A DNA stretch of 64,000 nucleotides from JBPRGH01 sp051418055 (GCA_051418055.1 JBPRGH010000041.1:182689-246688), one strand, 5' to 3'. Shown: positions 6,979-15,848, counted from the first letter of the stretch. Translations and numbers: made by a program. Notes: generated by a model from the letters alone, not told the origin.

Positions 6979-9416
6979 GCAAAAGAAGTAAGCGCCTTGT
7001 TTTCTTCCAAACGGAATTTAATAGGATTTCTTACTTTTTCTTTTAATAATGCAATTTCCAGCACTTCATCCACGGTCTCCACATAATGCATATTCAGGCC
7101 TTTCAGATACTTATCATCGATTTCCGATATATCACGCTTGTTACGGCTGCAGAGTATGATATCCTTCATTCCGGCACGTCTGGCAGCAAGAATCTTTTCT
7201 TTTATACCTCCTACAGGAAGTACTTTACCACGAAGTGTGATCTCTCCAGTCATTGCCATCTTGTCCCTAACCTTGCGCTGGGTGTAAATTGAGGCCAGTG
7301 CAGTACACATGGTAATACCTGCTGACGGTCCGTCTTTAGGTACAGCGCCTGCAGGAACATGCACATGAAGATCATACTGATCAAAAATCCGATGATCTAT
7401 ATCAAGTCGCTCAGCCTGACTGCGCAGGTAACTTAAAGCAGCAACGGCCGATTCCTTCATTACATCACCTAACTGTCCGCTAAGGGTTAATTTTCCTTTT
7501 CCCTTGTTCAGACTGGCTTCAACAAATAAAATTTCACCGCCAACCTGTGTCCAGGCTAATCCGGTAACAACACCCGCAAGCTCATTGCTTTGATATTCTT
7601 CGCGGTCAAAAACTTCAACACCAAGGATATTGGATACATCTTCAGCAGTTACAGTCTTTTTATACTCCTCTTCCATAGCGACAGACTTGGCGATCTTTCG
7701 TATGACGGCGCCAATTTTCTGTTCCAGATTACGGACACCTGATTCACGGGTGTAATCGTCAATGATCTTTTTAAGAGCGCTTGCATGAAAAGAAACATCT
7801 TTAGCCTTCAGGCCATGTTCTTTCTTTTGTCTTGGAATGAGATGGTTCTTTGCAATTTCCACCTTCTCTTCCAGGGTATATCCATTGATCTCTATTACTT
7901 CCATACGGTCTCTAAGTGCAGGATGAATAGTGTCAAGCGTATTTGCCGTAGCTATAAATAATACTTTAGAGAGGTCGTAATCAACTTCTAGATAATTATC
8001 GTTAAAGCTACTGTTTTGCTCAGGATCCAATACCTCCAGCAAGGCAGAAGCAGGGTCGCCCCTGAAATTTGAGCTGACCTTATCAATTTCATCAAGGATA
8101 AAAACAGGGTTTGCACTCTCTGCTTTCTTTATGTTCTGTAGGATCTTTCCGGGCATAGCTCCAACATATGTCTTCCTGTGCCCACGGATCTCAGACTCAT
8201 CGTTCACACCCCCTAATGACATCCTTACGTATTTTCTTTTCAGCGCTTTGGCAATCGATTTCCCTAAGGAGGTTTTTCCTACACCCGGAGGGCCATAAAG
8301 GCATAATATAGGGCCTTTCATATTTTGCTTAAGCTTCAGTACGGCAAGATATTCTATGATCCTTTCCTTCACCTTATCCAGGCCATAATGCTCCTTATCG
8401 AGGATCTTTCGGGCACGTTTCAGGTCAAAATGATCTTTAGTAAAATCCTCCCAGGGAAGGTCCAGTAAAAATTCAGCATAGTTCATTGCTACGGGATATT
8501 CCGCAGCTGCCGGATTCATGCGCATCAGTTTATCCAGCTCCTTATTGAAATGCCGGTAAACTTCCTTTGGCCATTTTTTCTTTTCTCCACGCATCCGCAG
8601 GCGCTCAACTTCCTGATCGGGGCCGTCGTAGCCCAATTCATCCTGCAAGATTTTCATTTGCTGGCGCAGGTAAAAATCGCGTTGTTGCTGGTCAATATCG
8701 GTATTTACCTTCTTCTGGATTTCCTGCTTTAGCTCCAGCATCTGGATCTCCTTCATCATATATTCCAGAAGGACCGTTGCACGCTCCATGCCATCTTCTA
8801 TCTCAAGAAGCTTCTGCTTATCGGTGACCTCTACATTAAGGTTGCTCGACAGAAAATGAGTCAGGAAATTCGGGTTGTTAATATTCTTTAAAGCTGTCTG
8901 TGCCTCCTGAGGTATTTCAGGATTAAGCTTAAGCGTTTTTAGTGCAGCATCTTTCAGCGATTGAATAAGCGCCTTGGCTTCCTTTGTTGTTGCTTTTGAG
9001 AACTTATGGGAAAGTAGCTTATATTTTACGGTCAGGAACGGATCTTCCTGTGTATATTCGGTTATTTTAAAACGTCTTTTCCCCTGAATGATGATTGTGG
9101 TGTTCCCATCAGGTAAAACTAAGATTTTGATGATCCTGGCCAGCGTACCTATTTCATAAAGATCTTTCTTTTCAGGCTCCTCGATCTGGCTGTTTTTTTG
9201 AGCAACAACACCAATGAGCTTATTACCATTGTAAGCTTTCTTTACAAGCTTGATGGATTTTTGCCTGCCGACAGTAATAGGTATGACGACGCCGGGAAAT
9301 AAAACAGTATTTTTTAAAGGTAATAGCGATAACTCCTCAGGCAGATCCTCCGGGTTTAATTCAGCTTCTTCATCCGGATTTATTAACTGGATAAGATCAT
9401 CCGATTCGTTATTCAT
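6975..9416 (-). CDS. lon: Lon ATP-dependent protease
   Basis: Full-length LonA protease: N-terminal substrate-binding domain (from L-P-L-K-N-T-V-L-F-P-G), coiled middle part, AAA+ module with Walker A G-P-P-G-V-G-K-T and Walker B F-I-L-D-E-I-D-K, and the C-terminal peptidase with catalytic Ser in P-K-D-G-P-S-A-G. It degrades damaged and regulatory proteins. Three starts are possible. A TTG at 9461 falls inside a palindrome. An ATG lies at 9446, and an ATG at 9416 is followed by the acidic N-terminal tail usual in Bacteroidetes Lon. I use 9416 (813 aa); 9446 is a fair alternative. It heads the lon-porQ-hslU-DUF4421 operon. Confidence 0.96.
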   Translation of the reverse strand: MNNESDDLIQLINPDEEAELNPEDLPEELSLLPLKNTVLFPGVVIPITVGRQKSIKLVKKAYNGNKLIGVVAQKNSQIEEPEKKDLYEIGTLARIIKILVLPDGNTTIIIQGKRRFKITEYTQEDPFLTVKYKLLSHKFSKATTKEAKALIQSLKDAALKTLKLNPEIPQEAQTALKNINNPNFLTHFLSSNLNVEVTDKQKLLEIEDGMERATVLLEYMMKEIQMLELKQEIQKKVNTDIDQQQRDFYLRQQMKILQDELGYDGPDQEVERLRMRGEKKKWPKEVYRHFNKELDKLMRMNPAAAEYPVAMNYAEFLLDLPWEDFTKDHFDLKRARKILDKEHYGLDKVKERIIEYLAVLKLKQNMKGPILCLYGPPGVGKTSLGKSIAKALKRKYVRMSLGGVNDESEIRGHRKTYVGAMPGKILQNIKKAESANPVFILDEIDKVSSNFRGDPASALLEVLDPEQNSSFNDNYLEVDYDLSKVLFIATANTLDTIHPALRDRMEVIEINGYTLEEKVEIAKNHLIPRQKKEHGLKAKDVSFHASALKKIIDDYTRESGVRNLEQKIGAVIRKIAKSVAMEEEYKKTVTAEDVSNILGVEVFDREEYQSNELAGVVTGLAWTQVGGEILFVEASLNKGKGKLTLSGQLGDVMKESAVAALSYLRSQAERLDIDHRIFDQYDLHVHVPAGAVPKDGPSAGITMCTALASIYTQRKVRDKMAMTGEITLRGKVLPVGGIKEKILAARRAGMKDIILCSRNKRDISEIDDKYLKGLNMHYVETVDEVLEIALLKEKVRNPIKFRLEENKALTSFA

Positions 9417-9455
9417 TATATCTGACAGAAAAAATTTATTTAGCATAACATAATA

Positions 9456-9468
9456 TGTCAAAATGACA
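9456..9468. promoter_or_regulatory. Palindrome TGTCA-aaa-TGACA at the 5' end of lon
   Basis: A perfect 5-bp inverted repeat with a 3-base spacer lies 40 bases before the preferred lon ATG. Its place and symmetry suit an operator for a dimeric repressor controlling this protease operon, for instance a heat-shock regulator. No regulator can be named from sequence. Confidence 0.45.
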
Positions 9469-9510
9469 TTAAAAATGAACTTTTATCAATAATATTGATT
9501 TAGCAGTATA

Positions 9511-9543
9511 TTGGTCAAGAGGTATGCCAAAAATGTAGGTTTG
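9511..9543 (+). promoter_or_regulatory. Bacteroidetes-type promoter (TTGG ... TAGGTTTG)
   Basis: TAGGTTTG (9536-9543) matches the -7 consensus TAnnTTTG of the Bacteroidetes primary sigma factor. A TTG at 9511 lies 22 bases upstream as a -33 candidate. This would start a transcript about 55 bases before the OmpA/PD40 gene. Confidence 0.5.
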
Positions 9544-9604
9544 ATTTTTGTTGCTTTAATCGCATTTTTGCAAGAAATTAGTTTGGCCGGTTTTGTTGCC
9601 TCAT

Positions 9605-11572
9605 ATGAAGAAAATACTTCTATATTTTTTAATCTTTATCCTGACCCCTTCTGTACAGATATTGGCACAGGTAACAGAGACCAGATCGTTTGCTACAGAT
9701 GAAGATATCACCCAGTATTCAGCTTATAAGCTGTTTAACTTTCCTAATGTAAATAATATTTACTACTATAAAAACGAAAAGCAGCTAAAAAATATTAAAA
9801 GGCTTGACCGAAATAAAGACTGGGAAAAGCTTTATCCTTTATTACGTGAGTATGTAGGGAATTTTGGGATAGCAAATTTTTTCCGTGATACTTACCTTTT
9901 ATGGCGCCTTGCCAAATTGACAGAGATGTTTGGCGATAGTGAAGAGGCAAAGCTTATTTATAAGCTGGTGTTAAAACATCATCGTAATGATATAGATGTG
10001 CAATCAGTGGAGCTTTATTACGACTCCCTTACCCGTAATGATCAGGATTATTATGTGCCACTTGAATATTATTATGAACTGGTAGAATATCGCAAGGAGG
10101 TAGATACTTTACGCCCTCCAAGAAGTGTACTTCTTAATATGGGTACTCAGGTAAATTCCGAGAATTCAGATTATGGCCCTACACTTGATTCGGATGATAA
10201 CCTCATGATATTTACATCAAAGCGCAACAGCCACCATATCGGCCTTGAGCCGGTTATCAATGAAGACCTTTTTTATACCCGCTATGATGATGGGATATGG
10301 ACGAGTGCCGAGGAGCTGAAAACGTTAAATACACGGTACAAAGAAGGTTCAGCAAGCATCACCAAAGATGGAAAAACAATTTATTTCGCTCGCTGTAATT
10401 CACCGGAAGGCTATGGCGACTGTGATATATATAATTCAACACTTCTGCCTGATAGTACCTGGGGAAAGGTACAGAATTTAGGAGTTAATGTGAATAGTGT
10501 TTCGTGGGATTCACATCCGTCATTAAGCCATACTGAGGATACGCTGTATTTTGCCTCTGACAGGATAGGGGGTTTTGGGCTTACAGATATTTATTTTTCG
10601 GTTAAAGATGCCCGCGGTAACTGGACAAAGTCAAAGAATTTGGGGCCTATACTGAATACAAGGGGATCTGAGGTTTCTCCTTTTTATCATCATGTGCATG
10701 ATGTGCTTTATTTTAGCAGCAACGGCCAAAGTTTAAATTTTGGTGAGTTTGATATTTATAAGGCTTATCATTATCAGGATCTATGGAGCGAGCCGCAAAA
10801 TATAGGCCCGCTCGTCAATGGCCCGGGCAGTGAATATTATTTCACAATTGACTCTAAAGCAGAAAGCCTTTTTTATGCAAAATCAGTACAGGATAAAATG
10901 GCTAATCTGGACCTTTACTCATTTCCTGTGCCTATGGAGGCACAGCCCGGAGCGGTAACAAAAGTAACAGGCTCTCTCACTGATTCCGAATCTGGGAATC
11001 CGTTTGAGGGTATTGTAAGTATCATCGATTTAGACAGAGGGATCGAGGTGGCGCCGAAATTTTTACGCCCTGATGGTTCTTTTGAATTTGATCTCATTAA
11101 TAAAAGCAATTACTTACTGATAATCCAGGGTGAGGAATTCTTCAGGATTGAGGAGCTGTTCTTCCTGGATGGCAATACAAATTTTGACCGGAAAACTGCC
11201 CCGCTATCCCGTAAGCTGGAATTTACATCCATAAATTTTGAAAACGGACAGGCGAATCTTACAAGTGAGATGTATTATGATCTTGATAAGATGGCTGATT
11301 TTATGCTCGATAATCCTGATTACAAGCTGAAGATAAGTGGTCATACGGATTCAGAAGGCCGTGAGGAATTTAACCTGAAGCTTTCTCAGGAGAGGGCAGA
11401 GGCAATCAGAGAGTATCTTATTTATTTTGGTGGTGTTAGTGAGGACCGGATCTCTGCAAAAGGTTATGGAAGCAGTGAGCCTATTGTTTTAGAGCATTCG
11501 GATGATGATAAGAAACACAACCGCCGTGTAGAATTTGAGATCTATACCGAAAAAGAGGAAGAGGTTAATTAA
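9605..11572 (+). CDS. OmpA-family protein with PD40 propeller repeats
   Basis: The start is taken as the ATG at 9605 (655 aa), which gives a clean signal peptide M-K-K-I-L-L-Y-F ending near L-A-Q; a TTG 12 bases earlier is less likely. After a helical N-terminal region (~30-165, TPR-like) come WD40-like PD40 repeats (G-P-T-L-D-S-D-D-N-L-M-I-F-T-S, S-I-T-K-D-G-K-T-I-Y-F, S-H-T-E-D-T-L-Y-F-A-S-D-R). A small carboxypeptidase-regulatory-like domain follows (~455-510). The last ~110 residues are an OmpA C-terminal domain with S-G-H-T-D-S-E-G-R-E-E-F-N, which binds peptidoglycan. Such proteins are periplasmic or outer-membrane envelope anchors; the PorE component of type IX secretion has related architecture, but I cannot assign that role here. 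Confidence 0.85.
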   Translation: MKKILLYFLIFILTPSVQILAQVTETRSFATDEDITQYSAYKLFNFPNVNNIYYYKNEKQLKNIKRLDRNKDWEKLYPLLREYVGNFGIANFFRDTYLLWRLAKLTEMFGDSEEAKLIYKLVLKHHRNDIDVQSVELYYDSLTRNDQDYYVPLEYYYELVEYRKEVDTLRPPRSVLLNMGTQVNSENSDYGPTLDSDDNLMIFTSKRNSHHIGLEPVINEDLFYTRYDDGIWTSAEELKTLNTRYKEGSASITKDGKTIYFARCNSPEGYGDCDIYNSTLLPDSTWGKVQNLGVNVNSVSWDSHPSLSHTEDTLYFASDRIGGFGLTDIYFSVKDARGNWTKSKNLGPILNTRGSEVSPFYHHVHDVLYFSSNGQSLNFGEFDIYKAYHYQDLWSEPQNIGPLVNGPGSEYYFTIDSKAESLFYAKSVQDKMANLDLYSFPVPMEAQPGAVTKVTGSLTDSESGNPFEGIVSIIDLDRGIEVAPKFLRPDGSFEFDLINKSNYLLIIQGEEFFRIEELFFLDGNTNFDRKTAPLSRKLEFTSINFENGQANLTSEMYYDLDKMADFMLDNPDYKLKISGHTDSEGREEFNLKLSQERAEAIREYLIYFGGVSEDRISAKGYGSSEPIVLEHSDDDKKHNRRVEFEIYTEKEEEVN

Positions 11573-11631
11573 CCATTGGCTAAAAACTCCTTTAACTGCT
11601 TGAAAAACCGTTCGAAGGTAAAGACCATTGC
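11569..11631 (-). pseudogene. Remnant of a glycosyltransferase (GT4) 3' end
   Basis: Read on the minus strand, this stretch encodes V-F-T-F-E-R-F-F-K-Q-L-K-E-F-L-A-N-G and a TAA stop. The C-terminus of the intact glycosyltransferase gene 1.2 kb away reads L-F-T-F-E-R-A-V-Q-E-L-K-E-F-L-T-E-A, so about ten of fourteen core residues agree. Upstream the frame is closed by a stop codon within two codons, and no further similarity is seen. It appears to be the tail of a lost sister gene; the toxin-antitoxin pair now sits between the remnant and the intact gene. Its stop overlaps the end of the OmpA gene on the opposite strand. Confidence 0.6.
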
Positions 11632-11708
11632 TTATTTGTTCTTTAAGCAGATACTCTCAATTCACATATATTATAAGGATCTATTGTGAAGTGTTTAGGT
11701 GATAAGAA

Positions 11709-12206
11709 TTAATTTTTCTTTCTTGATCTAATAACCTGAACCTGACACTCTGCTACAGATGTAGGGACATGTGCCATTTTAATACTTTCAGGATTAATAT
11801 AAATGATTTGTGAAGATGGTTCTTTATTTAAATTATAGGGCCTATTAAAAGCTTCCTGTCTCACTTTGAAATAATCAGATAATTTTTTGATAGATTCTTT
11901 AGACAAACCTTTTTTATAATTCATGATTTTAGAAACTGTACCAGTAGTTAGCCCTAAAATTTTTGCAATATGCACGGCCTTTAAATCATGATCATTCATT
12001 AAACTTTTTAGCAATTGGATTGGATCGAGATCTTGAAATGTATCATGTTCCTGATCCCATTTCTCAATAAGAACAGTGAGTAATTCTACATGATCAATAT
12101 AATCAGCGTTATTGTCTTCGAGTAATTTTTCTAGTTTATTACAGTAGTTATAATACTGCTCTTTTGATTTAATCACTGTATATTCAATTTCCCTTACCTG
12201 ATTCAT
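11709..12206 (-). CDS. higA: HigA-type antitoxin with XRE helix-turn-helix
   Basis: The 165-residue protein has an N-terminal helical part and a Cro/C1-type DNA-binding domain at about residues 68-115 (L-K-A-V-H-I-A-K-I-L-G-L-T-T-G-T-V-S-K-I), preceded by the D-P-I-Q-L-L-K-S-L-M segment common in HigA antitoxins. It would neutralise the toxin encoded just upstream and repress their shared promoter. Its ATG lies inside the end of the toxin gene (23-base overlap), with toxin first and antitoxin second, the order typical of higBA. The C-terminal tail past residue 130 is unlike common relatives. Confidence 0.85.
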   Translation of the reverse strand: MNQVREIEYTVIKSKEQYYNYCNKLEKLLEDNNADYIDHVELLTVLIEKWDQEHDTFQDLDPIQLLKSLMNDHDLKAVHIAKILGLTTGTVSKIMNYKKGLSKESIKKLSDYFKVRQEAFNRPYNLNKEPSSQIIYINPESIKMAHVPTSVAECQVQVIRSRKKN

Positions 12207-12543
12207 AATCTCTATAATTTTCTACGGTATAGTGTTTTTTACCTTTTTTCAGTTTATCATAATCTGCATGTGTGCCTATCCACTTCAGTGTTAAGTGAAC
12301 CATAGTGCTGCCAAAAAATACTTTACATATGATCCTGTACTTATTTCCACCGATATCAAATACCACCCTCTCTGAAGATTCGCCGAGTGGATCAGCATGA
12401 TTAAAGGTTTTTTTAATATCATGTATATTATTCCAATCGGCTCCCTTTATTTTAGAAAACCATTCTTCAAATCCACCTTTTGAAGGGGCATTTTTCTTTA
12501 TAAATAATTCTATAGTTTCTTTTCTAATAAAATGAACGCGCAT
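12184..12543 (-). CDS. higB: HigB-type mRNA interferase toxin
   Basis: From the ATG at 12543 the protein has 119 residues starting M-R-V-H-F-I-R-K-E-T-I-E. It resembles the HigB_toxin family, a RelE-like fold that cleaves mRNA on the ribosome. Visible family marks are W-N-N-I-H-D-I-K-K-T-F, the central G-G-N-K-Y-R-I-I-C-K-V and the closing L-K-W-I-G-T-H-A-D-Y-D-K. A start 36 bases earlier would add a hydrophobic piece not found in the family. The gene overlaps higA by 23 bases. The reading frame is intact, so the pair is probably functional. The upstream 260 bases hold repeats rather than genes, consistent with an inserted cassette. Confidence 0.85.
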   Translation of the reverse strand: MRVHFIRKETIELFIKKNAPSKGGFEEWFSKIKGADWNNIHDIKKTFNHADPLGESSERVVFDIGGNKYRIICKVFFGSTMVHLTLKWIGTHADYDKLKKGKKHYTVENYRDYESGKGN

Positions 12544-12663
12544 ATTAAGAACTGTAAGATTAAGTAAAAAGTTGCACAAAAGGAAACATTATACTCCTGT
12601 TCGTTGGAAGTTAGTATTTAAAAATTGGATTTATGGTTGTCTATTTCGCTCATGACTTCCTGC

Positions 12664-12706
12664 CTGCCGGCAGATTGTTACTTTTTGTGTTAAAGACAAA
12701 AAGTAA
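12664..12706. repeat. Intergenic palindromes, stem-loop TTACTTTTTGT/ACAAAAAGTAA
   Basis: A perfect 10-bp palindrome CTGCCGGCAG (12664-12673) is followed by an 11-bp perfect stem, TTACTTTTTGT (12678-12688) with ACAAAAAGTAA (12696-12706), loop of 7. The pair looks like a dispersed Bacteroidetes intergenic repeat. It could also stop transcripts, as it lies between higB and the glycosyltransferase operon, both read leftward. Confidence 0.5.
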
Positions 12707-12805
12707 GGAAGTACTAGTTTTATTTCTAACTTCCGGAAAATAGAAACAATGTTACTTTGAATATATAAAGCTTTTTACTTACAAAAAACTTTGAGAACGC
12801 CATAA

Positions 12806-13879
12806 CTAGGCTTCGGTCAAAAACTCCTTTAGCTCCTGAACAGCTCGTTCAAATGTAAATAGCTCAAGTACTCGTTCCTGTCCTTTTTGGCCCATCTCCC
12901 GGCGCAGCTCAGGATTATTTTGTAGAAGCAGGATCTTATCCTTAAGAGCATCAATGTCATTTGTTGGGACAAGAAAGCCTGTTTCATTATCTGCCACAAT
13001 TTCGGGATTGCTGCTGTTATTAAAAGCCACTACAGGTTTGCCCGCAAACATAGCCTCAGCCAAAACATAACCAAATCCTTCCCAGAGAGAGGTAAGAATA
13101 AAGATGTCTATGGTTTTCATGAAGGAGGGAACATCTTTTTGAAAGCCTATAAAAGTTATTTTGTCGTCCAGCCCCTTTGAGGCGGTTAATTTTAATAGGT
13201 CTTCTTTTAATTTCCCGTCACCGGCAATAACAAGATGAAAATCCACACCCTCATTTTTCAGCTTTTCTGCAAGTTCAATCAGGGCCACCTGATTTTTTTG
13301 AGGAGCTAATCTTCCGGCATGACCAAGGATGAGCTGATCGGAAACAGCAGGATTTACGGGCGGTTTCTCCTTTTCAGTTACTTTTAAACCATTGTAGATC
13401 ACCTTTATTTTATCAGGAGAAATTAATGGGGTGTTAGCATTTACTGTTCTTTTTGTTTCTTCTGAATTGGCTAAAACATGTGTAATGCAATTATGAAACA
13501 CAAGCTTATTAACGATACTTGCACTAATAGGTATTGCACTGCCCCGTCGATAGATGATCCTTTTAACGCCTGCCCATTTAGCGGCAACGGCGGCTGTTTT
13601 TACATCTGAAGAAAGATTCATGATAATTATATCAACCTGCTCTTTTTCAAAAAAATGCTTAAGCTTATTTATTTTATAGAAATTTAAAAAGCTTAAGTTA
13701 CCTATTTTGAATGATTTATTAGGCAGTTGTGAAGCAATCATTTTCTCCTGTAACGGGCTGTTTTCTGCCGTGACAGTCAAAATCTTGTAACCATCCTGAT
13801 GAAGCCTGGCTGCCATTTCAAAATGCCATTTTTCACCACCACCCCAGTCTTTATTGGTATTAAAAAAACAGACCTTCAT
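12806..13879 (-). CDS. Glycosyltransferase family 4 (GT-B)
   Basis: A 357-residue GT-B enzyme. The N-terminal Rossmann half begins M-K-V-C-F-F-N-T-N-K-D-W-G-G-G-E-K-W-H-F-E. The C-terminal nucleotide-sugar half has G-H-A-G-R-L-A-P-Q-K-N and the E-x7-E region E-G-F-G-Y-V-L-A-E-A-M-F-A-G-K-P. Members transfer a sugar from an activated donor to cell-surface glycans; donor and acceptor cannot be read from sequence. It overlaps the preceding GT2 gene by 4 bases (ATGA), making it the third gene of a three-glycosyltransferase operon, probably for lipopolysaccharide core or a similar surface glycan. A decayed copy of its 3' end lies beyond the toxin-antitoxin genes. Confidence 0.85.
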   Translation of the reverse strand: MKVCFFNTNKDWGGGEKWHFEMAARLHQDGYKILTVTAENSPLQEKMIASQLPNKSFKIGNLSFLNFYKINKLKHFFEKEQVDIIIMNLSSDVKTAAVAAKWAGVKRIIYRRGSAIPISASIVNKLVFHNCITHVLANSEETKRTVNANTPLISPDKIKVIYNGLKVTEKEKPPVNPAVSDQLILGHAGRLAPQKNQVALIELAEKLKNEGVDFHLVIAGDGKLKEDLLKLTASKGLDDKITFIGFQKDVPSFMKTIDIFILTSLWEGFGYVLAEAMFAGKPVVAFNNSSNPEIVADNETGFLVPTNDIDALKDKILLLQNNPELRREMGQKGQERVLELFTFERAVQELKEFLTEA

Positions 13880-14649
13880 ACTTTGTTGCGGTTGCGCTTA
13901 TACTTATCCCATGCCTTTGCATATTTCAGGAATTTTCCAAAGGCAGAAAGATATGCGATAATAAACCCATAATAACCATCCCGGATACCCTGCTTTAGAA
14001 GGTATTTATTGAAAAAAGTATAAATTGGATACAGCCATAAATGAATGGCCGGATATACCTTTTTATTTCGTACCATCAGATCCTCTGCTCCCAGATCGGA
14101 ATATTTAATGATCTGCTGGATGTGCTGATTTATGCTTGTGTATGAATAATGCAGCAGATCGCCTTTCAGGCGCTCAACGTTCGGAGAATCTATTTTAACT
14201 GATTCATGTACAAGACCACCGATCCACCGGCCTTTTCTGCGGTCCCATAACCTTAGTTTATATTCCGGGTACCAGCCGCTGTGCTTAATCCACTTTCCAC
14301 AGTAGTTGTTTAAACGATTAAGTGCGTACCCATCAGCTTTCCAATCGCTTTTTATTTTTAGTATCTCGTTCTGTAGCTCCTCAGAGAGTACCTCATCGGC
14401 ATCTAATGAAAGCACATGATCATATTCAGCCTTATCAAGAGCGAAATTTTTTTGCTCGGTAAATCCAAGGAAAGATTGCGTAATCAAACGTGCCCTATAA
14501 TTTTTTGCTATTTCAGGAGTGCTGTCAGTAGAGTATGAATCTACCACAACAACTTCATCCGCCACATCCTTTAGCGACAGCAGACATCTGTCGATGTTGT
14601 TTTCTTCGTTAAAGGTGATAATAACCGCTGATATCTTTACTGCCGACAT
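13876..14649 (-). CDS. Glycosyltransferase family 2, WaaE-like
   Basis: A 257-residue GT-A enzyme with the opening I-S-A-V-I-I-T-F-N-E-E-N-N-I-D-R-C-L, the metal-binding L-S-L-D-A-D-E-V near residue 80, and the W-Y-P-E-Y-K-L-R-L-W-D-R-R-K-G-R-W motif. The last is characteristic of the WaaE/KdtX-like branch acting on the lipopolysaccharide inner core. No membrane segment is evident, so it probably acts at the cytoplasmic face. Its start overlaps the stop of the upstream glycosyltransferase by one base (TAATG) and its stop overlaps the next gene by four, so the three are co-translated. The acceptor is unknown. Confidence 0.85.
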   Translation of the reverse strand: MSAVKISAVIITFNEENNIDRCLLSLKDVADEVVVVDSYSTDSTPEIAKNYRARLITQSFLGFTEQKNFALDKAEYDHVLSLDADEVLSEELQNEILKIKSDWKADGYALNRLNNYCGKWIKHSGWYPEYKLRLWDRRKGRWIGGLVHESVKIDSPNVERLKGDLLHYSYTSINQHIQQIIKYSDLGAEDLMVRNKKVYPAIHLWLYPIYTFFNKYLLKQGIRDGYYGFIIAYLSAFGKFLKYAKAWDKYKRNRNKV

Positions 14650-15767
14650 TATACTAACTGATTATAAAGTTTGATGTAGTCACTACTGATCTTTTTAGCA
14701 GAAAACTGAGATAAATGTTCTGTTAATTTCTGCTGATCTGTAAATTCTTTTCCAGCTTTCAATTTTATCTTAATAGCTTTCGCCAATTCTTCTTCATTTG
14801 TCGGATCAATATAAATTGCGAGCTTGCCGCCTGCCTCAGAAAAACAAGAACCTTTACTTGTTATTACAGGCAAATTTCGATGTAATGCTTCAATTACAGG
14901 TATTCCAAACCCTTCAAATATAGAAGGATAAATAAATAAAGATGCCAGATCATAAAATCCCGGCAGGTCTTTAAATGCTACATGATGTAAAAATATTACC
15001 TGGTTCTTCAGGTTATTTTCATTTATATATTGCTCCAGTTCTTTTTTATAGGGGGTACCTTTTCCAACTAATACTACCGGGATATTTATACCCCCTGCCT
15101 TTAAAGCCTTTAAGATCAATAACGCATTTTTTCGATTTTCCAGGGTTCCCACATTCAGGATAAATTCCGAAGGAAGACCATATTTTTCTTTTATCTGTTT
15201 CAGGTCTTCATTTGAAAATGATTTTAAGAAATTAGGGTGACAGCCCTGATAGATCACTTCTATTTTCTCATTTTCTATATCAAAAAATTCAATGATATCC
15301 TGCTTTGTCTGCTGACTGATTGCTACTATTTTATCAGCTTTTTTGCAGGCTGATTTAAATTTTGCTTTATATATCTTTCTGTCAATTAAAGGAAATAGAT
15401 GAGGATACCTGAGGAAGATCAGGTCGTGGATGGTGACCACTTTTTTAATGTTATCCGGAAGAACAGCCGGAAGTTCATTACTTAGGCCGTGATAAATATC
15501 AAGCTTCTCTTCTTTGGCTGTATTATTAACTAAAAACGAACGCCATAAGGCTTTTAAGAGGGGCTTCTGTAAAATTGCAGGTGCCTGATGAATTTTGAAG
15601 TTATCGATTAGCTGCCGGGTCTCGTCATTTGATTTTACGGTAGGAGTGAAGAGGTGATAATCATGATCAGGAAAATGTTGTGTCAGGGCATGAAGAATAA
15701 AGCGGCTGTAATTTCCTAACCCGGTGAAGTTGTGAAAAGCACGTTTGGCATCAAACCCTATTTTCAT
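14649..15767 (-). CDS. Glycosyltransferase family 4 (first gene of the operon)
   Basis: A 372-residue GT-B protein starting M-K-I-G-F-D-A-K-R-A-F-H-N-F-T-G-L-G-N-Y-S-R, the donor/acceptor groove motif of many GT4 mannosyl- and glucosyl-like transferases. Later motifs are N-V-G-T-L-E-N-R-K-N near residue 200 and S-I-F-E-G-F-G-I-P-V-I-E-A-L near 285. The specificity cannot be assigned. It heads the leftward glycosyltransferase operon, and an intrinsic terminator between it and rseP separates the two transcription units, so it must have its own promoter in the short 15768-15790 gap or be read through. Confidence 0.85.
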   Translation of the reverse strand: MKIGFDAKRAFHNFTGLGNYSRFILHALTQHFPDHDYHLFTPTVKSNDETRQLIDNFKIHQAPAILQKPLLKALWRSFLVNNTAKEEKLDIYHGLSNELPAVLPDNIKKVVTIHDLIFLRYPHLFPLIDRKIYKAKFKSACKKADKIVAISQQTKQDIIEFFDIENEKIEVIYQGCHPNFLKSFSNEDLKQIKEKYGLPSEFILNVGTLENRKNALLILKALKAGGINIPVVLVGKGTPYKKELEQYINENNLKNQVIFLHHVAFKDLPGFYDLASLFIYPSIFEGFGIPVIEALHRNLPVITSKGSCFSEAGGKLAIYIDPTNEEELAKAIKIKLKAGKEFTDQQKLTEHLSQFSAKKISSDYIKLYNQLV

Positions 15768-15792
15768 TTGCCTGTACTACTGTTTAAATAAA

Positions 15793-15821
15793 TAAGCACC
15801 TTCTTTTTTGGAAGGTGCTTA
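15793..15821 (-). terminator. Intrinsic terminator after rseP
   Basis: An 11-bp perfect stem (TAAGCACCTTC / GAAGGTGCTTA) with a 7-base loop, followed on the minus strand by T-rich sequence. It lies 28 bases beyond the rseP stop. Confidence 0.75.
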
Positions 15822-15848
15822 AATATACATATTACTCTTTTCTATAGC

